Positions 1 through 15,099 of a DNA stretch of 64,000 nt are shown here, piece by piece. The first letter of the stretch is position 1; every line of letters starts with the position of its first letter. Both the position numbers and the translations under genes were made by a program. Under the pieces are notes generated by a model. It was not told where the DNA came from. It was given only the letters and a program-made list of their open reading frames with translations, and did no database searches. Source of the DNA: Atrina japonica (lineage: Eukaryota > Mollusca > Bivalvia > Pterioida > Pinnidae); contig BROG01000943.1 of NCBI GenBank assembly GCA_030159075.1, positions 144,011 to 208,010 of the forward strand, given 5' to 3'.

Positions 1-104
1 GCGACAAAATTATAGTGTATAATGAAGGCTTGAATAAGTTGTCCAATAAATAAGTTGTTATCTCTCATCATTATCTATTCAAATAATTGAGTGAAAATAA
101 TTCA

Positions 105-500
105 AATGGAGTAGGGGCAGTCATTCGCAATGTTAAAATAATGTTGTCCGCTATGGAGGAAATTCCTGCGTGTACTCGATGACTTCAGATTTGGACAGTT
201 CCAATTTTCAACAGGTATGTAATAGTTCAATCGATTGCAAAAGCAGTCTCAGCAGGCCACTTGAAAGAACAGTGAAGATACCGAAAGAAGATGAATTATA
301 TAAAAGTCAATACGTAATGGAGTAGGGGCAGTCATTCGCAATGTTAAAATAATGTTGTCCGCTATGGAAGGAATTCCTGCCTGTACTTGATTACTTCAGA
401 TTTGGACGGTTTCAATTTTCAACAGATACGTAACATACTGTTGATTGCAAAAGCAGTCACAGCAGATACCAAAAGAAGATGAACTATACATGTATATAAA
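105..500 (+). repeat. Direct duplication, about 200 bp, two copies
   Basis: The sequence starting AATGGAGTAGGGGCAGTCAT at 105 returns at 316. The two copies stay alignable for about 185 bp. The second lacks about 20 bases present in the first before the GATGAA near the end. Confidence 0.9.
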
Positions 501-893
501 TCATGTTTTAAAGGACTGAAAGAATGATTTAAACATAAAGAATGAGTGATGAATAAATAATGATAAAACAATAATTATCCAGAATTTGAACTTGAAGACA
601 TGTACAGTTCTAAATATGGTACCGACACAGTGATGTGAAATTAGCATGGGAAACTGCCTACCAAAAATTATATCTGGGGATAATGGATGCTTGGTTTTAA
701 AAATTGAGGATTGAGGTTTATATTTAATTATCAATAAACTTTCTTAACTGAGAAGAAGTGAAACTTCTGTTATTGATGATATGATAAAAGAAGTGTGGAT
801 GATTTTCTGATTTCCGAAGTGTTCTGTTATCCGAAGGGAGCTGCGAAAGGAGCTGCGCGAAAAAGTACAATTGTCCTCAAGACTAGTAGCATA

Positions 894-1036
894 TCTGGTA
901 TGGTACATTTGTCTTGTCAACAAGATCTGGTATGGTACATCTGCCCTGCCAATCTGATACAAGTGCCCTGCCAATCTGGTACAACTGCCCTGCCAATCTG
1001 GTATGACATATATTGTTTAGCAGATCTAGTACGGTA
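894..1036 (+). repeat. Short tandem array, unit about 23 bp
   Basis: About five imperfect copies around CTGCCCTGCCAATCTGGTAC. The open frames across it on both strands are due to the repeat. Confidence 0.8.
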
Positions 1037-1509
1037 AAATGTGACTATTGGAATGAACTATAAACTGAAGATTACAAAGTGTAAGTGATAATATATGAAT
1101 TCTATTAACTTTCAAGAACAGTAACTAATATGAGCTTGATGAATTGATGAAAATAAAACTCCTGACTTATGTCCTGTGAGATTTAGGAGTCAATTAGATA
1201 GTGCCCATGTGATTTACACCTACATTTTACATAAAATGTTACACTTATTAAATGACAAAATAAAAAAAAGAAGAAATATGTGATTTTCTGCAACAAAATG
1301 ACCATCAGAATATGTACCAGTTTAGCCAACATAAATTAAAGAGAGAGTTTAAATAATGTTAAACTGCTGAATTTGAAATAAATCAGAGTTAGAATTAGAA
1401 TTATAGAATATTTAGTTACAAATACAATTAAAAGCAAACTGTTATTAAATCATTCCAAACACTAAGTTTAATGTGAGTAGATGAATGCATGGAAACATTA
1501 TGCTTGATA

Positions 1510-1865
1510 TAAAAAGGGGCATTAGCTGTGTTTTTTTTTCAATTTTATTTTCTTTTTTACTACTTAGATTGATATAAAAAACAAAAAGGAGATAAACACA
1601 GGTATAAAAATTCTTAAATTCCTATATATTTTGTGAAAATCACTTGGGAAACACAATTTGGCAATTATTCATTTGCAACTGATTATTTCATCCTTACTAC
1701 TTCTATATACATACCACACTGGACCTGACCTTATTTTCACAAAATATATAGGAATATAAGATTTTTATGCTGTGTATAGCTCTTATTTGCTACTGTAGTA
1801 GTAAAAGTAGACAAAGTTAAAATTTTTTTTTTTTTTTTTTTTTTGGATAAACACTGCTAATTCCC
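1510..1865. mobile_element. MITE-like inverted-repeat element, copy 1
   Basis: Outer arms GGGGCATTAGCTGTG (about 1516) and ACACTGCTAATTCCC (about 1851) are roughly inverted. An inner pair around TATATATTTTGTGAAAAT (1623) and ATTTTCACAAAATATATAGG (1734) is strongly inverted. A 24-base T run lies inside. A related half-element is at 54355-54500. Confidence 0.65.
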
Positions 1866-2045
1866 ATTAAGTCAGGTTTCAGTAGTGTTATATAGTCGTC
1901 AGTTTAAATTGTTCTTTGTTATTTTAATGTTACATCAGTACTGAAGACAATATTCTTCCATGATTTAAAGTAATTGTTAAATCTACTGATAAAAGTGATA
2001 ATTTCAATACTTTAGGAATTGAAACATTTACAACATAACAAAATA

Positions 2046-2231
2046 AACAGTGGAACCTGGCCTAAAGACAATCTCATTTAGGAAACCACCTCAGATATTA
2101 GACCACAAATTTTTAGTTTCTTAATTAATATATTTAATAAGTACAGAACCCCACTAAAGAGATTGTCTCAGTAATCAATCCTTTATGAATCAATCATTTA
2201 GGTGGTCTTAATAGCTAGGTTCCATTGTATT
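2046..2231. mobile_element. MITE-like element with 'GTGGAACCTGG' ends
   Basis: Left end CAGTGGAACCTGGCCTAAAG and right end AATAGCTAGGTTCCATTGTA form imperfect terminal inverted repeats about 180 bp apart. The interior holds 'rAGACCACC'-like motifs, and the same ends frame the array at 5830-6765. Confidence 0.65.
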
Positions 2232-2847
2232 AGTTTGATACTGGTATACCATAGTTTCATCAGCTGACATGATATTGTTTTATAACATTTAAATTAGATA
2301 ATTATTTGGTTACATTAAGTCAGTATTTTCTTACTTAATGCAATGCACTGTTTCTCATAAATATCCAAAACATTTTAGCCACATTGTGGAGAGCACCATG
2401 CTTGTTAACATACATAAATTTTACCTACAGAAAGACCAAGCCTAGTCATTTTTCACTTTAGTATATTTTGATATCAGTAAATTACTTGATTATTTATTTA
2501 CATGTAAATGAATTAAAATTAAAAAGAAGTAAAAAAGCAAAAAATAAAATGCATTAGCAGTAATCATACTGATACAAGAGCACGTTAGGAAGCTTGATGA
2601 TTAATCTCGGACTTCACTTTCACAAGTCAAAGATCTCAGCATCAGGTAAGACTCAGTCAATGTATCAATGTCCATGCATTCAATGAAGGTATAGTTAAGA
2701 GCAGTTTATCTGTGTTGATGTAAGATTGCAGAACAAACATAATGTTATGACACATCCCATGATAAAATCTACTTACCCGTTTATACACCTGTTGATGGGC
2801 AAAATGGTAAGGATGAGAACTGCACAGTGGTATAAGTAACATCAATC

Positions 2848-2945
2848 TACCTAACTCAATCACCCCTAGAAACACGTTTGGACTTGTCCAAGCCAGTGAA
2901 TTACAGAAGAGTCTATTGTTTTTAGGGGATGTTGAGTTAAAAACC
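2848..2945 (+). repeat. Dispersed repeat, 'CACCCCTAGAAACACG' family, copy 1
   Basis: Alignable with 4862-4960 and 30466-30545 (shared core: ACA/CATTTGGACTGGTC then CAGTGATTTACAGAA-like text). Origin unknown. Confidence 0.7.
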
Positions 2946-3109
2946 GATCTCTCACCATAATCACTTTCTGATGTGTCTTGTAGAGGATATAATGAAGCCC
3001 TCTATGGGGTCACATGTCAGTGACCTCTGTTAGGGTCATTTTCCACTCATGAAAATGGGACTTACAAGATCTAGAACAATTGCAATGAGATGTAAGTAAT
3101 TTCACAACA

Positions 3110-3395
3110 AGAGTTGTTTGTAAAAGAGTTATGTCCCCTCCGCCACAAATGGAAACTGAATTATTGGAAATTTTCAAAGTTCAAGGGGCATAATTCTGTA
3201 AAAAATTAATTGAAGGTGAGCAAATAAAAACTTTACCTAGATACTCTAATGATGTATCTGTATGCCAAATTTCATTTCATTATGTGCACCCATTGCAGAG
3301 ATTTTGAACAGAAACTGTTGGTGTGTACGGAACGACTGACCAACCAACAGTAGCAAAGTGATATCCCCCTCCTTCTACAAAAGGGGCAGTTTGTA
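3110..3395 (+). repeat. Dispersed bivalve-type repeat
   Basis: It has the form of a widespread bivalve repeat: GTTCAAGGGGCATAATTCTG, then a 'ccaaatttcatttcattatg' segment, then 'ggaacgactgacc', ending in ATATCCCCCTCCTTC. Family recognition is from memory. Confidence 0.55.
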
Positions 3396-4861
3396 GAATT
3401 CATGAGGACAATTTTGGTGATTCAATCCTATCAAAAGTTACTATGAAAGGAATTTTCTACCTCCGAATTGTGTGTTCAATATTGTTCATTATGTTTATAA
3501 TGTATACATCCCTTTACCATTTGAAAAACTTTCAAGATTGTGTATGCTGCATTGTCATTGGTAGAACATGACACACCTACAAGTTCACTTGCAAGTAACC
3601 CCATAATTGATTTATTACATCCTTTATGTGTCACATCAGAAAACAGGAGTGATGAGAGATTGTTTTTTTTTTATAAGATTGAAGTAATATGTGCATATTG
3701 TGAAAAAGATGTGGGAATGGTGATTTTTTTTAACACATCAATCACTACAATGTGTTTAAATATATCTATCTCAGCATCTTCAAAACCTAACATAACAGAT
3801 GAAAGACAATTTCATGAAAGTATTGCTGTCTTAATATGACCCATCCTCCAAAAAAACAAAAACAAAAAAACAAAACAAAAAAAACCCACAAAACAATAAC
3901 AATAAAAAAGTAAAAGAAAAAAGAAAACAAAAACAAACTAAATGACAAAAATACTGTTGAATGATTGTAGTGTGTAGGACGATGTATGTTTGTTTTTTTT
4001 CTTCTCCTTAAAGCTATCAATTTAAAGTGATTTGACCCCGAAATCTAAAGCAACCTACCAAAGGTCATGGACATGTTACTTGTAAAGTATGAGTTCTCTA
4101 GAATCCAGACTTTTGACCAATATTCAAAGGACTCTACAAGACTAAAAATTAGATTTTTTATTGATTGGTTTACATCATGTTAAGAATTTTCACTTATACA
4201 AAGATGTCCTCAGTTTTAGGTTATGGACAGGGGCTAATAGAGTAAGGGTGATTTTACATGCCACGCTTGCTTTGACATGAGAATTTGGTTTTAAGTCTCA
4301 TCTGAAAGACTCGAAAATGACTTTTTAGTTATATAAATGGAAGGATAATATGATTGACTGTTGAGTAGTTTTGGTTAAGTTAAGATTTTGTTGTATATAC
4401 TTTAAGATATAAGAGACTTTGTCAGCAGTCTGGGAGATTGAGCAGGAAAGTAACATATATTTAAATGACTAAGGAAAACTTGTGTTATATCAGGTATATC
4501 ATAATTAGACAGATTGTATTTACATGTTAGGATCTGCACAGGTGTGTACCTGTAGTAAGACAGGTATTAAATCAGTATGATTAACAGGAACCTGGTTTTA
4601 ATATTAAAAATTGATATTTATGTGATACATCAAACACACGACATGTGTCAATCATAAATTAATTTGAAAAAAGGAGTTGTAAATTATCAGCAATTTTATA
4701 TAAGATCTGTTCTCATTAAAAAGATCAAAATGTTACAGTGAATGAAATGTGTATTACTGAGAAGAGTATATATATTTACAGCATGGTGACAAAAATCATA
4801 ACATTTTATCTACTTCCTGGAGGACTTGGCCAATTTTCCTGTGTACAGTTTCTGTGTACAT

Positions 4862-4960
4862 TAACCCATTCACCCTAAAGAAACATTTGGACTGGTCAAA
4901 GGCAGTGATTTACAGAAAAGTCAATTGTTTTTCTGGGGTTGGCAAGTTAAAGACTGTCAT
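4862..4960 (+). repeat. Dispersed repeat, 'CATTCACCCTAAAGAAAC' family, copy 2
   Basis: Second member of the family at 2848-2945 and 30466-30545. Confidence 0.7.
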
Positions 4961-5468
4961 GTGTTCCTCATTTACTGAACCTAATGAAGGATCAAGGTCA
5001 TTCTGTATTCCCCATATTTCATGTCAAATATAAAAACATGGCCATCATTTATGTTCTTGACATATGATTGTGTAAATACTGACAACCTAAAGTTAGTATG
5101 AGATTATAGACAGTTTCTGTACTCCTAAGATCCTTTTTCAGATAGGTCTTGGCCACTTTATACATTATGACATCAAAAATAGAGGGATATAAGATCAATG
5201 ATCTTACATCATACTTACAAACTGCTTCAGTAAAAGCAAGACAAATGTAAAAATTCTAGTTATCTGTTTTCACTCTGAGATTTTGACAAAAATAAACCCA
5301 ATGTCAGGGAACAGAGCTAAAACCAAACTTGTTGAGGGATGTAAAGGCACACAATAAACATGCAATGAAATAAACAAAACTGGGGCAGGAAAGAAAATGA
5401 CTTTTGTCACCAAGCTGTGAGCAATGTATGGAGTAAGCTAACACATCAAGGTATATCTATGATCTTAC

Positions 5469-5558
5469 CTTCATTCTGAAGAATGTAATACTGGTAAGTA
5501 AATCTACAGTGGACTTAAGATCTTGTAACCGAGCTCGATCTGAAGCTGGGAAATTGTT
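5469..5558 (-). CDS. unc-13: unc-13 exon 16: MUN (last exon in window)
   Basis: The 90-nt exon (30 codons, phase 0) lies between TTTACAG and GTAAGA. It reads [18 protein letters not shown] then [32 protein letters not shown] is conserved in UNC13. The next expected segment (a VQELQ-type start) is not seen between 1 and 5468, so the transcript continues beyond the left edge. Confidence 0.96.
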
Positions 5559-5829
5559 CTGTAAAAATAAACATAATACTTTAGTTAATTGTTTGAAGTC
5601 AAGACCTAAATAAGTACTAAAAACAATTGTCACTGCTGCTATTGAATGGATACCCTCAGGGTTCCAAACTCTTCATACACAAATATTTCAGATATAAACC
5701 TGAGACCAAAGTCAGACCAACAACCAATATATATGAATATCTTTGGCTATTTACTGAGTAAGTTTTGGGTGGAATCAAACTATGACCTAAAACATGCAAA
5801 ACCTCAGGTTTCAATAGAAGGCACTAAAA

Positions 5830-6765
5830 TATAATACAGTCACCTAAAGACCATCTCACTCAGGAAACCATTTCACCTAAAGACCACCTCACTTAGGAGA
5901 CCATTTCACCTAAAGACCACCTCACTTAGGAGACCATTTCACCTAAAGACCACCTCACTTAGGAGACCATTTCACCTAAAGACCATCTTACTTAGGAGAC
6001 CATTTCACCTAAAGACCACCTCACTTAGGAGACCATTTCACCTAAAGATCACCTCACTTTGGAAACCATCTCACCTAAAGACCACCTCACTTAGGAGACC
6101 ATTTCACCTAAAGACCATCTCACTCAGGAAACCATTTCACCTAAAGACCACCTCACTTAGGAGACCATTTCACCTAAAGACCACCTCACTTTGGAAACCA
6201 TCTCACCTAAAGACCACCTCACTTAGGAGACCATTTCACCTAAAGACCATCTCACTTAGGAGACCATTTCACCTAAAGACCACCTCACTTAGGAGACCAT
6301 CTGACTTAGGAAACCATTTCATCTAAAGACCACCTTACTTAGGAAACCATCTCATCTAAAGACCACCTCACTTAGGAAACCATCTCACCTAAAGACCACC
6401 TCACTTAGGAAACCATCTCATCTAAAGACCACCCCACTTAGGAGACCATCTCACCTAAAAACCACCTCACTTAGGAAACCATCTCACCTAAAGACCACCT
6501 CATGTAGGAGACCATCTCACCTAAAAACCACCTCACTTAGGAAACCATCTCACCTAAAGACCACCTCACTTAGGAGAACATCTCACCTAAAGACCACCTC
6601 CCTTAGAGAGTTGTCTCACATTTAACTCCACTGATATTCTGTCTCTTTCAATTTTCTTAATATATTTTATAAATCCAAACTCTCACATAAACGATGACCT
6701 TGCTAATCAGATCACCACAAGTCAGAGAATTAGGCGGTCTTAATAACTAGGTTCCAATGTACATG
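5830..6765. mobile_element. MITE-like element expanded by an internal minisatellite
   Basis: Right end GGTCTTAATAACTAGGTTCC (6735) is nearly identical to the right end of the element at 2046-2231, and the left end has ACAGTCACCTAAAGACC. The array fills the left and central part. Confidence 0.6.
5841..6615 (+). repeat. Minisatellite, 33-bp unit, about 23 copies
   Basis: The unit begins CACCTAAAGACCACCTCACT and continues TAGGAGACCATTT. Variants alternate GAGACC/GAAACC and CACCTC/CATCTC. It starts 282 bp downstream of exon 16's acceptor side, within the intron between exons 15 and 16, and lies inside a MITE-like frame (5830-6765). Confidence 0.95.
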
Positions 6766-6962
6766 TCATACTGAAGACCTGTATCTGTAAGTTTTAATTT
6801 ACCGTACATAACTACAGAAACTGTTAAAAAACATTTATTTTCACAATTTATCTCTATGGGTGAAAGTTCTATGACGCTATGCTATACAAATACACAAAAA
6901 ACATCATTAGCCTTGTCAATATCTGAATTGTTTATCAAGAAATGTGAAATGTATTTACTTAC

Positions 6963-7031
6963 CCTATACATTGACAAATCTATCCTCAAAGAATTGTGTA
7001 ACTGATCAAGTAATTTCACAAATTTCTCTTT
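6963..7031 (-). CDS. unc-13: unc-13 exon 15: MUN
   Basis: The 69-nt exon (23 codons, phase 0) lies between TTTCCAG and GTAAGT and reads [17 protein letters not shown] then DLSMYR. This is the conserved MUN helix following SNFG in Munc13. Confidence 0.96.
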
Positions 7032-7143
7032 CTGGAAAGATATACAATAGTATAAAAATGACATTCTTTATGGATATAAAATTCATATATGACAAATTTG
7101 AAAATTGCTTCAGCAAAACAACAACAAAAACACACATTATGAG

Positions 7144-9301
<2,158 letters not shown>

Positions 9302-9677
9302 TTAAATATTCAAGTAATTTCTGTGCTGAAAATATTGTCTGGAGGATATGTTGTGTAGAAAATCATTTATGCTAATTTTCAGGAAATGAACAAGAATTTT
9401 AGTTTGCAATTTATGTTTAAGCTATGATCCTGTTCCACCTGGGCAGTGACTTATGTCAAGTATGTACAACAAAAATCTTAAATTTTAAATTTGTACATTG
9501 GATATAAAACAAAATTATATCTCTGAAAATAATTGTATAGGCCGATAATTTCCTATCTTAATGGGATGAAATCATTAGTACATTAAAAATGAGTTCAATA
9601 ATCAGATTTCATAATTACTTCATATATGATGCACTCAATATTTTTGTAGATGCAAAGTAAATATATCAAAAACTTAC

Positions 9678-9775
9678 GTCATTGCTTGATAAATGGATTC
9701 TATACCATATCTCATAGCAAACTCATCCACAATTTCCTGGGCTGGTTCATCAAAGTATACTTTCCACGCCTCATC
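9678..9775 (-). CDS. unc-13: unc-13 exon 13: start of MUN region
   Basis: The 98-nt exon lies between CACTAG and GTAAGT. It reads [19 protein letters not shown], then [13 protein letters not shown], and ends with AC of a Thr codon. The sequence is nearly invariant in UNC13 proteins and marks the start of the MUN region, the helical rod that acts on syntaxin-Munc18 and SNAREs. Confidence 0.96.
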
Positions 9776-10142
9776 CTAGTGATAAAAATACATAATTAGG
9801 TCATGTATGTATATATAACTAGGTCACAGAGAAACTAGGTTAAACAGAAACATTAAACTAGGTCATCATATAAAATGATAAAACATCATTCATAAACACA
9901 ATTCATATTGAAAGTATATCTAGGTCATATGTAAGTGTTAGTTTTACAGAAACAGATGTGACACAGGTACGTGTACAGTCTTAATATAAATAAAAAGGTA
10001 CATATAACACTTATCTAGGTATCTAAAAATATATATAAAGAGGTCATAAATGTGCATCAGCCACAAAGACATGCATGTGTGTAAATTATGAATAATGTCA
10101 AATATTATTAAGGTAATATAAAAAAAAAGCCGTGCTTTATAG

Positions 10143-10320
10143 AAATTGTCTTGAGAGACCAATGCCATAGAAGACCACCTGTCTTATAAAACTACATTTT
10201 GAAAACCATTTTGTCAAATAATCTTATTTAGGTAAAACCTTGTTTGAGAGACCACCTGTCAAGTAAGACCACAGTTCAGTGGTAGATGGAGTGGTCTCTC
10301 AAGACAGATTCTAATGTATA
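10143..10320. mobile_element. MITE-like element, 'TTGTCTTGAGAGACCA' ends
   Basis: TTGTCTTGAGAGACCA at 10147 is inverted as TGGTCTCTCAAGACA at about 10292. The interior has 'AGACCACCTGTC' on both sides. It lies in the intron between exons 12 and 13. Confidence 0.75.
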
Positions 10321-10470
10321 ATTATTTCTAATGAATTTTTATGTTCAAAACTTGTGAAATAATAAAACCTACAAAAACATCATACTTCCTTCATTTGTCG
10401 GTCAACATACTTGATTTTCCTTCAGTTTGACAGTTCAATCATATGGAGGGTACAACATATTTCTACTTAC

Positions 10471-10533
10471 CCCTTTAGCCTCTGGTAGTTTGACCATCCC
10501 ACCAGCAAGTTCACAAAGGTAATGAAATAAATT
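10471..10533 (-). CDS. unc-13: unc-13 exon 12: C2B-MUN connector
   Basis: The 63-nt exon (21 codons, phase 0) lies between ATTTCAG and GTAAGT and reads NLFHYLCELAGGMVKL then PEAKG. It matches the Munc13 segment beginning NLFH that follows C2B, with the middle diverged. Confidence 0.93.
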
Positions 10534-11304
10534 CTGAAATCATAAAGAGTTATAATAAGAAAATGTAATGTGAACTAAAATAAATCTGAGAACAAGAACA
10601 ATTTACAATACTCAGAATAAACAGCTATATTTTTATTATTTTTATTTTGTTTAGAATTCCATTGTATTTTCATTTACTGTTGACAATCTACACAACTACA
10701 TCGAATGTTTCACATGCAATAATACCAAGGTCCATACAGCCAATGAAAATAATTTGAAAGCACTTTTCCAGATTTATTCAAAATATTTTTCAAGCACTAT
10801 AAAGGTCTTGCAAGCCAAACCAAAGAATACACTGTCAGCAAAGTGCTTACACAGTTCAATGGCAATCCTCAAAATACTGCTTAAGACTTCAACTATACAC
10901 AGAAGAATTCCAGCAGTACAGCATCACAGAAATGCTCTACTCACATAGAATATGTTAGGTCAACATTTATTTATTTCTTTTTTATTTTCAAGCAGTAAAA
11001 CAAATACAAATAGATTTCAAGGACTCTGAGAAATAGAAATCAATCATTTATCAAGCAATTTTTAAGGGTATGATTTTTTAAAAGGTTTTTTAAGGACTAA
11101 CTCAATATTCAAGCACTTTTCAAGGTTTGCATCAACTATGGCTACATTTTTTTTTACATTTGATCACAAGTATCATCATATTCATAAACTGTAAGATATT
11201 TGCCTAATTACTGTGTTCTATTTACTGCCTGACCTCCTTGTATTACCACTCATCACAAACCTCATGTATGTATATATACTATACATGACATGGTGCCAAC
11301 TTAC

Positions 11305-11420
11305 CTCATGTAGACATGTATACTGTACATGGTACGGGGCCACTTTTTCTTCTCCTTTGATCTCTACACTGATGTGAAGTCTAATGGCCCCTGACACAGC
11401 AGATTTGTCTGTTCTCTTTT
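11305..11420 (-). CDS. unc-13: unc-13 exon 11: end of C2B
   Basis: The 116-nt exon follows TTAAG, completes Glu, and reads [20 protein letters not shown], then [18 protein letters not shown], ending at GTAAGT in phase 0. [16 protein letters not shown] is the last strand of the UNC13 C2B domain, and [18 protein letters not shown] the conserved connection to MUN. The 3' splice site lacks a strong pyrimidine tract near the AG. It lies 6.65 kb downstream of exon 10b. Confidence 0.95.
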
Positions 11421-12860
11421 CTTAATGATATAAACGCACATAGAATCAATTGAAAAATATATCCATGCAAAGTTGCAAATTGATAAAAATGAATATTGCC
11501 CTACAGATTTTCCCACTAAGTGTTTATATAAAAGCCATTTTTTCTCTTTTATATAGCATCTCTCACAATAAAATTTTCTTTTTTTGTTCTATTAATTTTT
11601 ATCTTTAGTTTTTTATTGTTGACCTATACTTAATTATAACTCAGCAATTGTTGGACTGGTTATATTTTTCTGAACAAAATGTGATACTCTTATGTTGCAA
11701 CATATCCTGACTCTTTGAATAAGTGCAGGAATGTTTATAATACAACAATATATGGAAATGTTACAACAGCTGGTCTTGTTATAAAAGTCCGGCACAATAA
11801 AACATCAAACAAATATTGATAACATTCTTTGAAAATTATTTTTTCTTGATCAAATGTATTTAAATTTCTATAATTTTAAATTCATTATCCTTCTTAAAAA
11901 GAAATATTATTTTCAAGAATCTGTACTCAAATCAAACTAATCTTCAAGAATTAAGGTATAGATACTTAAATACTAAAAAATTAAAAAAGAAGAGGGGTAC
12001 AGAGTAACACAAGGTTCTGTTATCTACTGCAGTTAATACATAAATATATGTTTACAAAGTTGCTGTCACTGTTCATTCAAGCTTACGCTGTTTTTCATAT
12101 TTCAGATGCTGCTTTTTTTAGTGGAAATAAACATATATTGAAATATATGGACTAAACTTTTGTGGTGAGATACAAGTAAACTGCAAATATTCCCAGGAAA
12201 CAAGAGACATAACATAAATTTTTTAAATCTGAAGCGACTTAACCAAAATGAAAAAAATGGAAGTTGAAAAGGGAGGAAAATGATACATTCAAAAGCATAT
12301 ATATTTGAGACATTGAAAAATACACACTGCAGGAAAAAAAAATATAAAAATGATTTTCATGTCTATTTATGATAATAATGAAGTACATGAATTGGTAGAA
12401 AATTCATTTACTGTTACATTTGATGGGAATACCTAAAAACAACACTATATTGCATAATCATAAAAGCTAATGTTGGAAACAATACAGAATATATATTACA
12501 GATAAAAAAGCCAAATTTTTTACATGTCTATCTAAGATATTAAACTGTAGTACATAGACAGGTATAGTAATAACAAAGATGGAAATACCCACAAACATAC
12601 TACTATAATGAATATTTTATCTACATGAGAGTATCTATAGAAGACAGATCTGATATAGGCAAATATCTAACAGGCTAACAAGTTCACAGGGATGAACTGT
12701 ACACATGCAATAGCAGCTGAGAATTGTACTAAAGAATGAATTAAACTTCTTAATACTTATTTATTAATAATATATTTATTATATATTTAATATAATTATT
12801 TTTGTGATACTTTCAACCCCCAAAATGATAACAATAAAGGTAAGGGGCCAAAAGAGTTGG
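11421..12860. other. Intron 10-11, unique-looking AT-rich part
   Basis: No exon, RNA gene or clear repeat is recognised in this stretch; it is AT-rich with poly-T and poly-A runs. Confidence 0.6.
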
Positions 12861-12861
12861 A

Positions 12862-14500
12862 ACATTTACCCTAGGACCCATCTTATCCACAGACATATCT
12901 GTCCCAAGAAGCATGAACATCACAAGTATTGATGGACCCAACTTATTCACTGACCCCTGTATCCCAGGATGGACTTCGCAATGACCATAGGACCATTTTA
13001 TCTACAGAATCCTCTATCCCAGGCAGCACTGATGTCACAATGATCAGGGGACCTGTCTTATCTACAGAAACCTCTGTCCCAGGGAGCACCGACTTCATAA
13101 TGACAAAAGGTCTCATTTTATCTACAGACCCCTCTATCCCAGGAAGCATGGACTTCACATTGACCCGAGGACCCATCTTATCTAGAGAACCCATTGTCCG
13201 AGGAAGCACTTACTTCACAATGACCATAGGACTCACATTACATTCAGAACCCTCTACCCCAGCAAGCACAGACTTCACATTGACCTGAGGCCCCAGCTTA
13301 TCTACAGAAACCTCTATCTCAGCAAGCACAGACTTCACATTGACCTGAGGCCCCATCTACTGAAACCTCTACAGAAACCACATCTGAGGCCCCATCTCTA
13401 CAGCAAACCTCACACAGACTTCACATTGACCTGAGGCCCCATCTTATCTACAGAAACCTCTATCTCAGCAAGCATGGACTTCACATTGACCTGAGGCCCC
13501 ATCTTATCTACATCTATCTCAGCAAGCAAACCTCCTCACAGCAAGGCCCCATCTTATCTACACACCTCTACCTGTAAGCATGGACTTCACATTGACCTGA
13601 GGCCCCATCTTATCTACAGAAACCTCTATCTCAGCAAGCATGGACTTCACATTGACCTGAGGCCCATCTTATTATCTAAACCTCTATCTCAAAGCATGGC
13701 CTTCACATTGACTGAGGCCCCATCAAGCACAGAAACCTCTATCTCACATTGCCTTCCTGAGGCCCCATCTTATCTACAGAAACCTCTATCTCAGCAAGCA
13801 TGGCCTTCACATTGACCTGAGGCCCCATCTTATCTACAGAAACCTCTATCTCAGCAAGCATGGCCTTCACATTGACCTGAGGCCCCAGCTTATCTACAGA
13901 AACCTCTATCTCAGCAAGCATGGACTTCACATTGACCTGAGGCCCCATCTTATCTACAGAAACCTCTATCTCAGAAAGCACATTGACCAAGCCCCAAGAA
14001 TCTACAGAAACCTCTATCCCAGCAAGCATGGCCTTCACAATGACCTGAGGCCCCATCTTATCTACAGAAACCTCTATCCCAGCAAGCATAGGCCTTCACA
14101 TTGACCTGAGGCCCCATCTTATCTACAGAAACCTCTATCTCAGCAAGCATGGCCTTCACATTGACCTGAGGCCCCATCTTATCTACAGAAACCTCTATCT
14201 CAGCAAGCATGGCCTTCACATTGACCTTCTTATCTACAGAAACCTCTATCTCAGCAAGCATGGCCTTCACATTGACCTGAGGCCCCATCTTATCTACAGA
14301 AACCTCTATCTCAGCAAGCATGGCCTTCACATTGACCTGAGGCCCCATCTTATCTACAGAAACCTCTATCCCAGCAAGCATAGGCTTCACAATGACCAAA
14401 GGATCCATCTTATCTACTGACCCTTTTTCCCAGGGAGCACTGACTTCATAACGACAAACAGACCCATCTTATCTACAGAAACCTCTGCCCTAGGGATCAT
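12862..14500 (+). repeat. Minisatellite, 60-bp unit, about 26 copies
   Basis: The unit contains ACCTCTATCTCAGCAAGCAT, CACATTGACCTGAGGCCCC and ATCTTATCTACAGAA. The centre is nearly homogeneous and the outer copies (12862-13260, 14380-14500) are diverged, the usual pattern of array homogenisation. Units at 13340-13740 are scrambled by internal deletions. Sixty is a multiple of three, so the array is open in frames on both strands; I do not call a protein. Confidence 0.95.
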
Positions 14501-15095
14501 AAACGTTACAATTTTGATTACACTAACCCTCTAGATGTAACATATCACATTTGATGATAAATGTTTTTGAGAAGTTTTGTATTCAAATGTTCAAAAATAT
14601 TATAGACTATGCCCTTCTATAATTATAGAATGAAAAAGTGAAGGAAGAGAAAACTTAAAGCAAAATGAGTTGTCGAAGAGCAGATTTTATTCAATACTTT
14701 ATCTGGCATATATCTGAAAGATATCCCCTGGTGGTTAAAAACAAATACAAGCCGATAACTCAAATTGTTTTAAACAAAGAGTAAAGAGAAACGTGGATGG
14801 TTATATCTCTATAAAGAAAAGACAGAAATAAGACACTATTACTGCAGAGGGAAGATGCTAGAAAAACTGGTAAAAGACGAAAAAGAAACTAATTAAACTG
14901 GGAGTTTCAAAAGAGAAACTGTGGTCATATTTGGAAGATAGAAAAGAAACTAATGAAGTGAACTAAGAACTAAGAATAAAGACACTAGGTTATACTGGAG
15001 TAAAAGAATAGAGACACTAGGATTATATATGGAACATAGATAAAAACACTAGGTTTATACCTGAATATAACTTTAATGCACAAAATTTAATATTT
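14501..15095. other. Intronic spacer between two arrays
   Basis: AT-rich sequence with no recognised exon. From about 14990 it shades into the next array ('gacactaggattata'). Confidence 0.55.
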
Positions 15096-15099
15096 GAAC

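Larger units (their letters stand above)
1..5468. other. Intron after exon 16; no exon found, several dispersed repeats
   Basis: No conserved coding segment is recognised on either strand. It holds a 211-bp-spaced direct duplication (105-500), a small tandem array (894-1036), an inverted-repeat element (1510-1865), a MITE-like element (2046-2231), two members of a dispersed family starting near 'TTAACCCATTCACC' (2848-2945, 4862-4960), a bivalve-type repeat (3110-3395) and A-rich low-complexity sequence (3846-3925). Confidence 0.7.

Noticed and set aside
5841..6615. Regularly spaced repeats resembling a CRISPR array
   Set aside because: Units are contiguous with no unique spacers, and the genome is eukaryotic.
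13739..14408. Minus-strand frames repeating AEIEVSVDKMGPQVNVKAM
   Set aside because: Product of the 60-bp array. No start context, no splice evidence, and scrambled units nearby break the frame.
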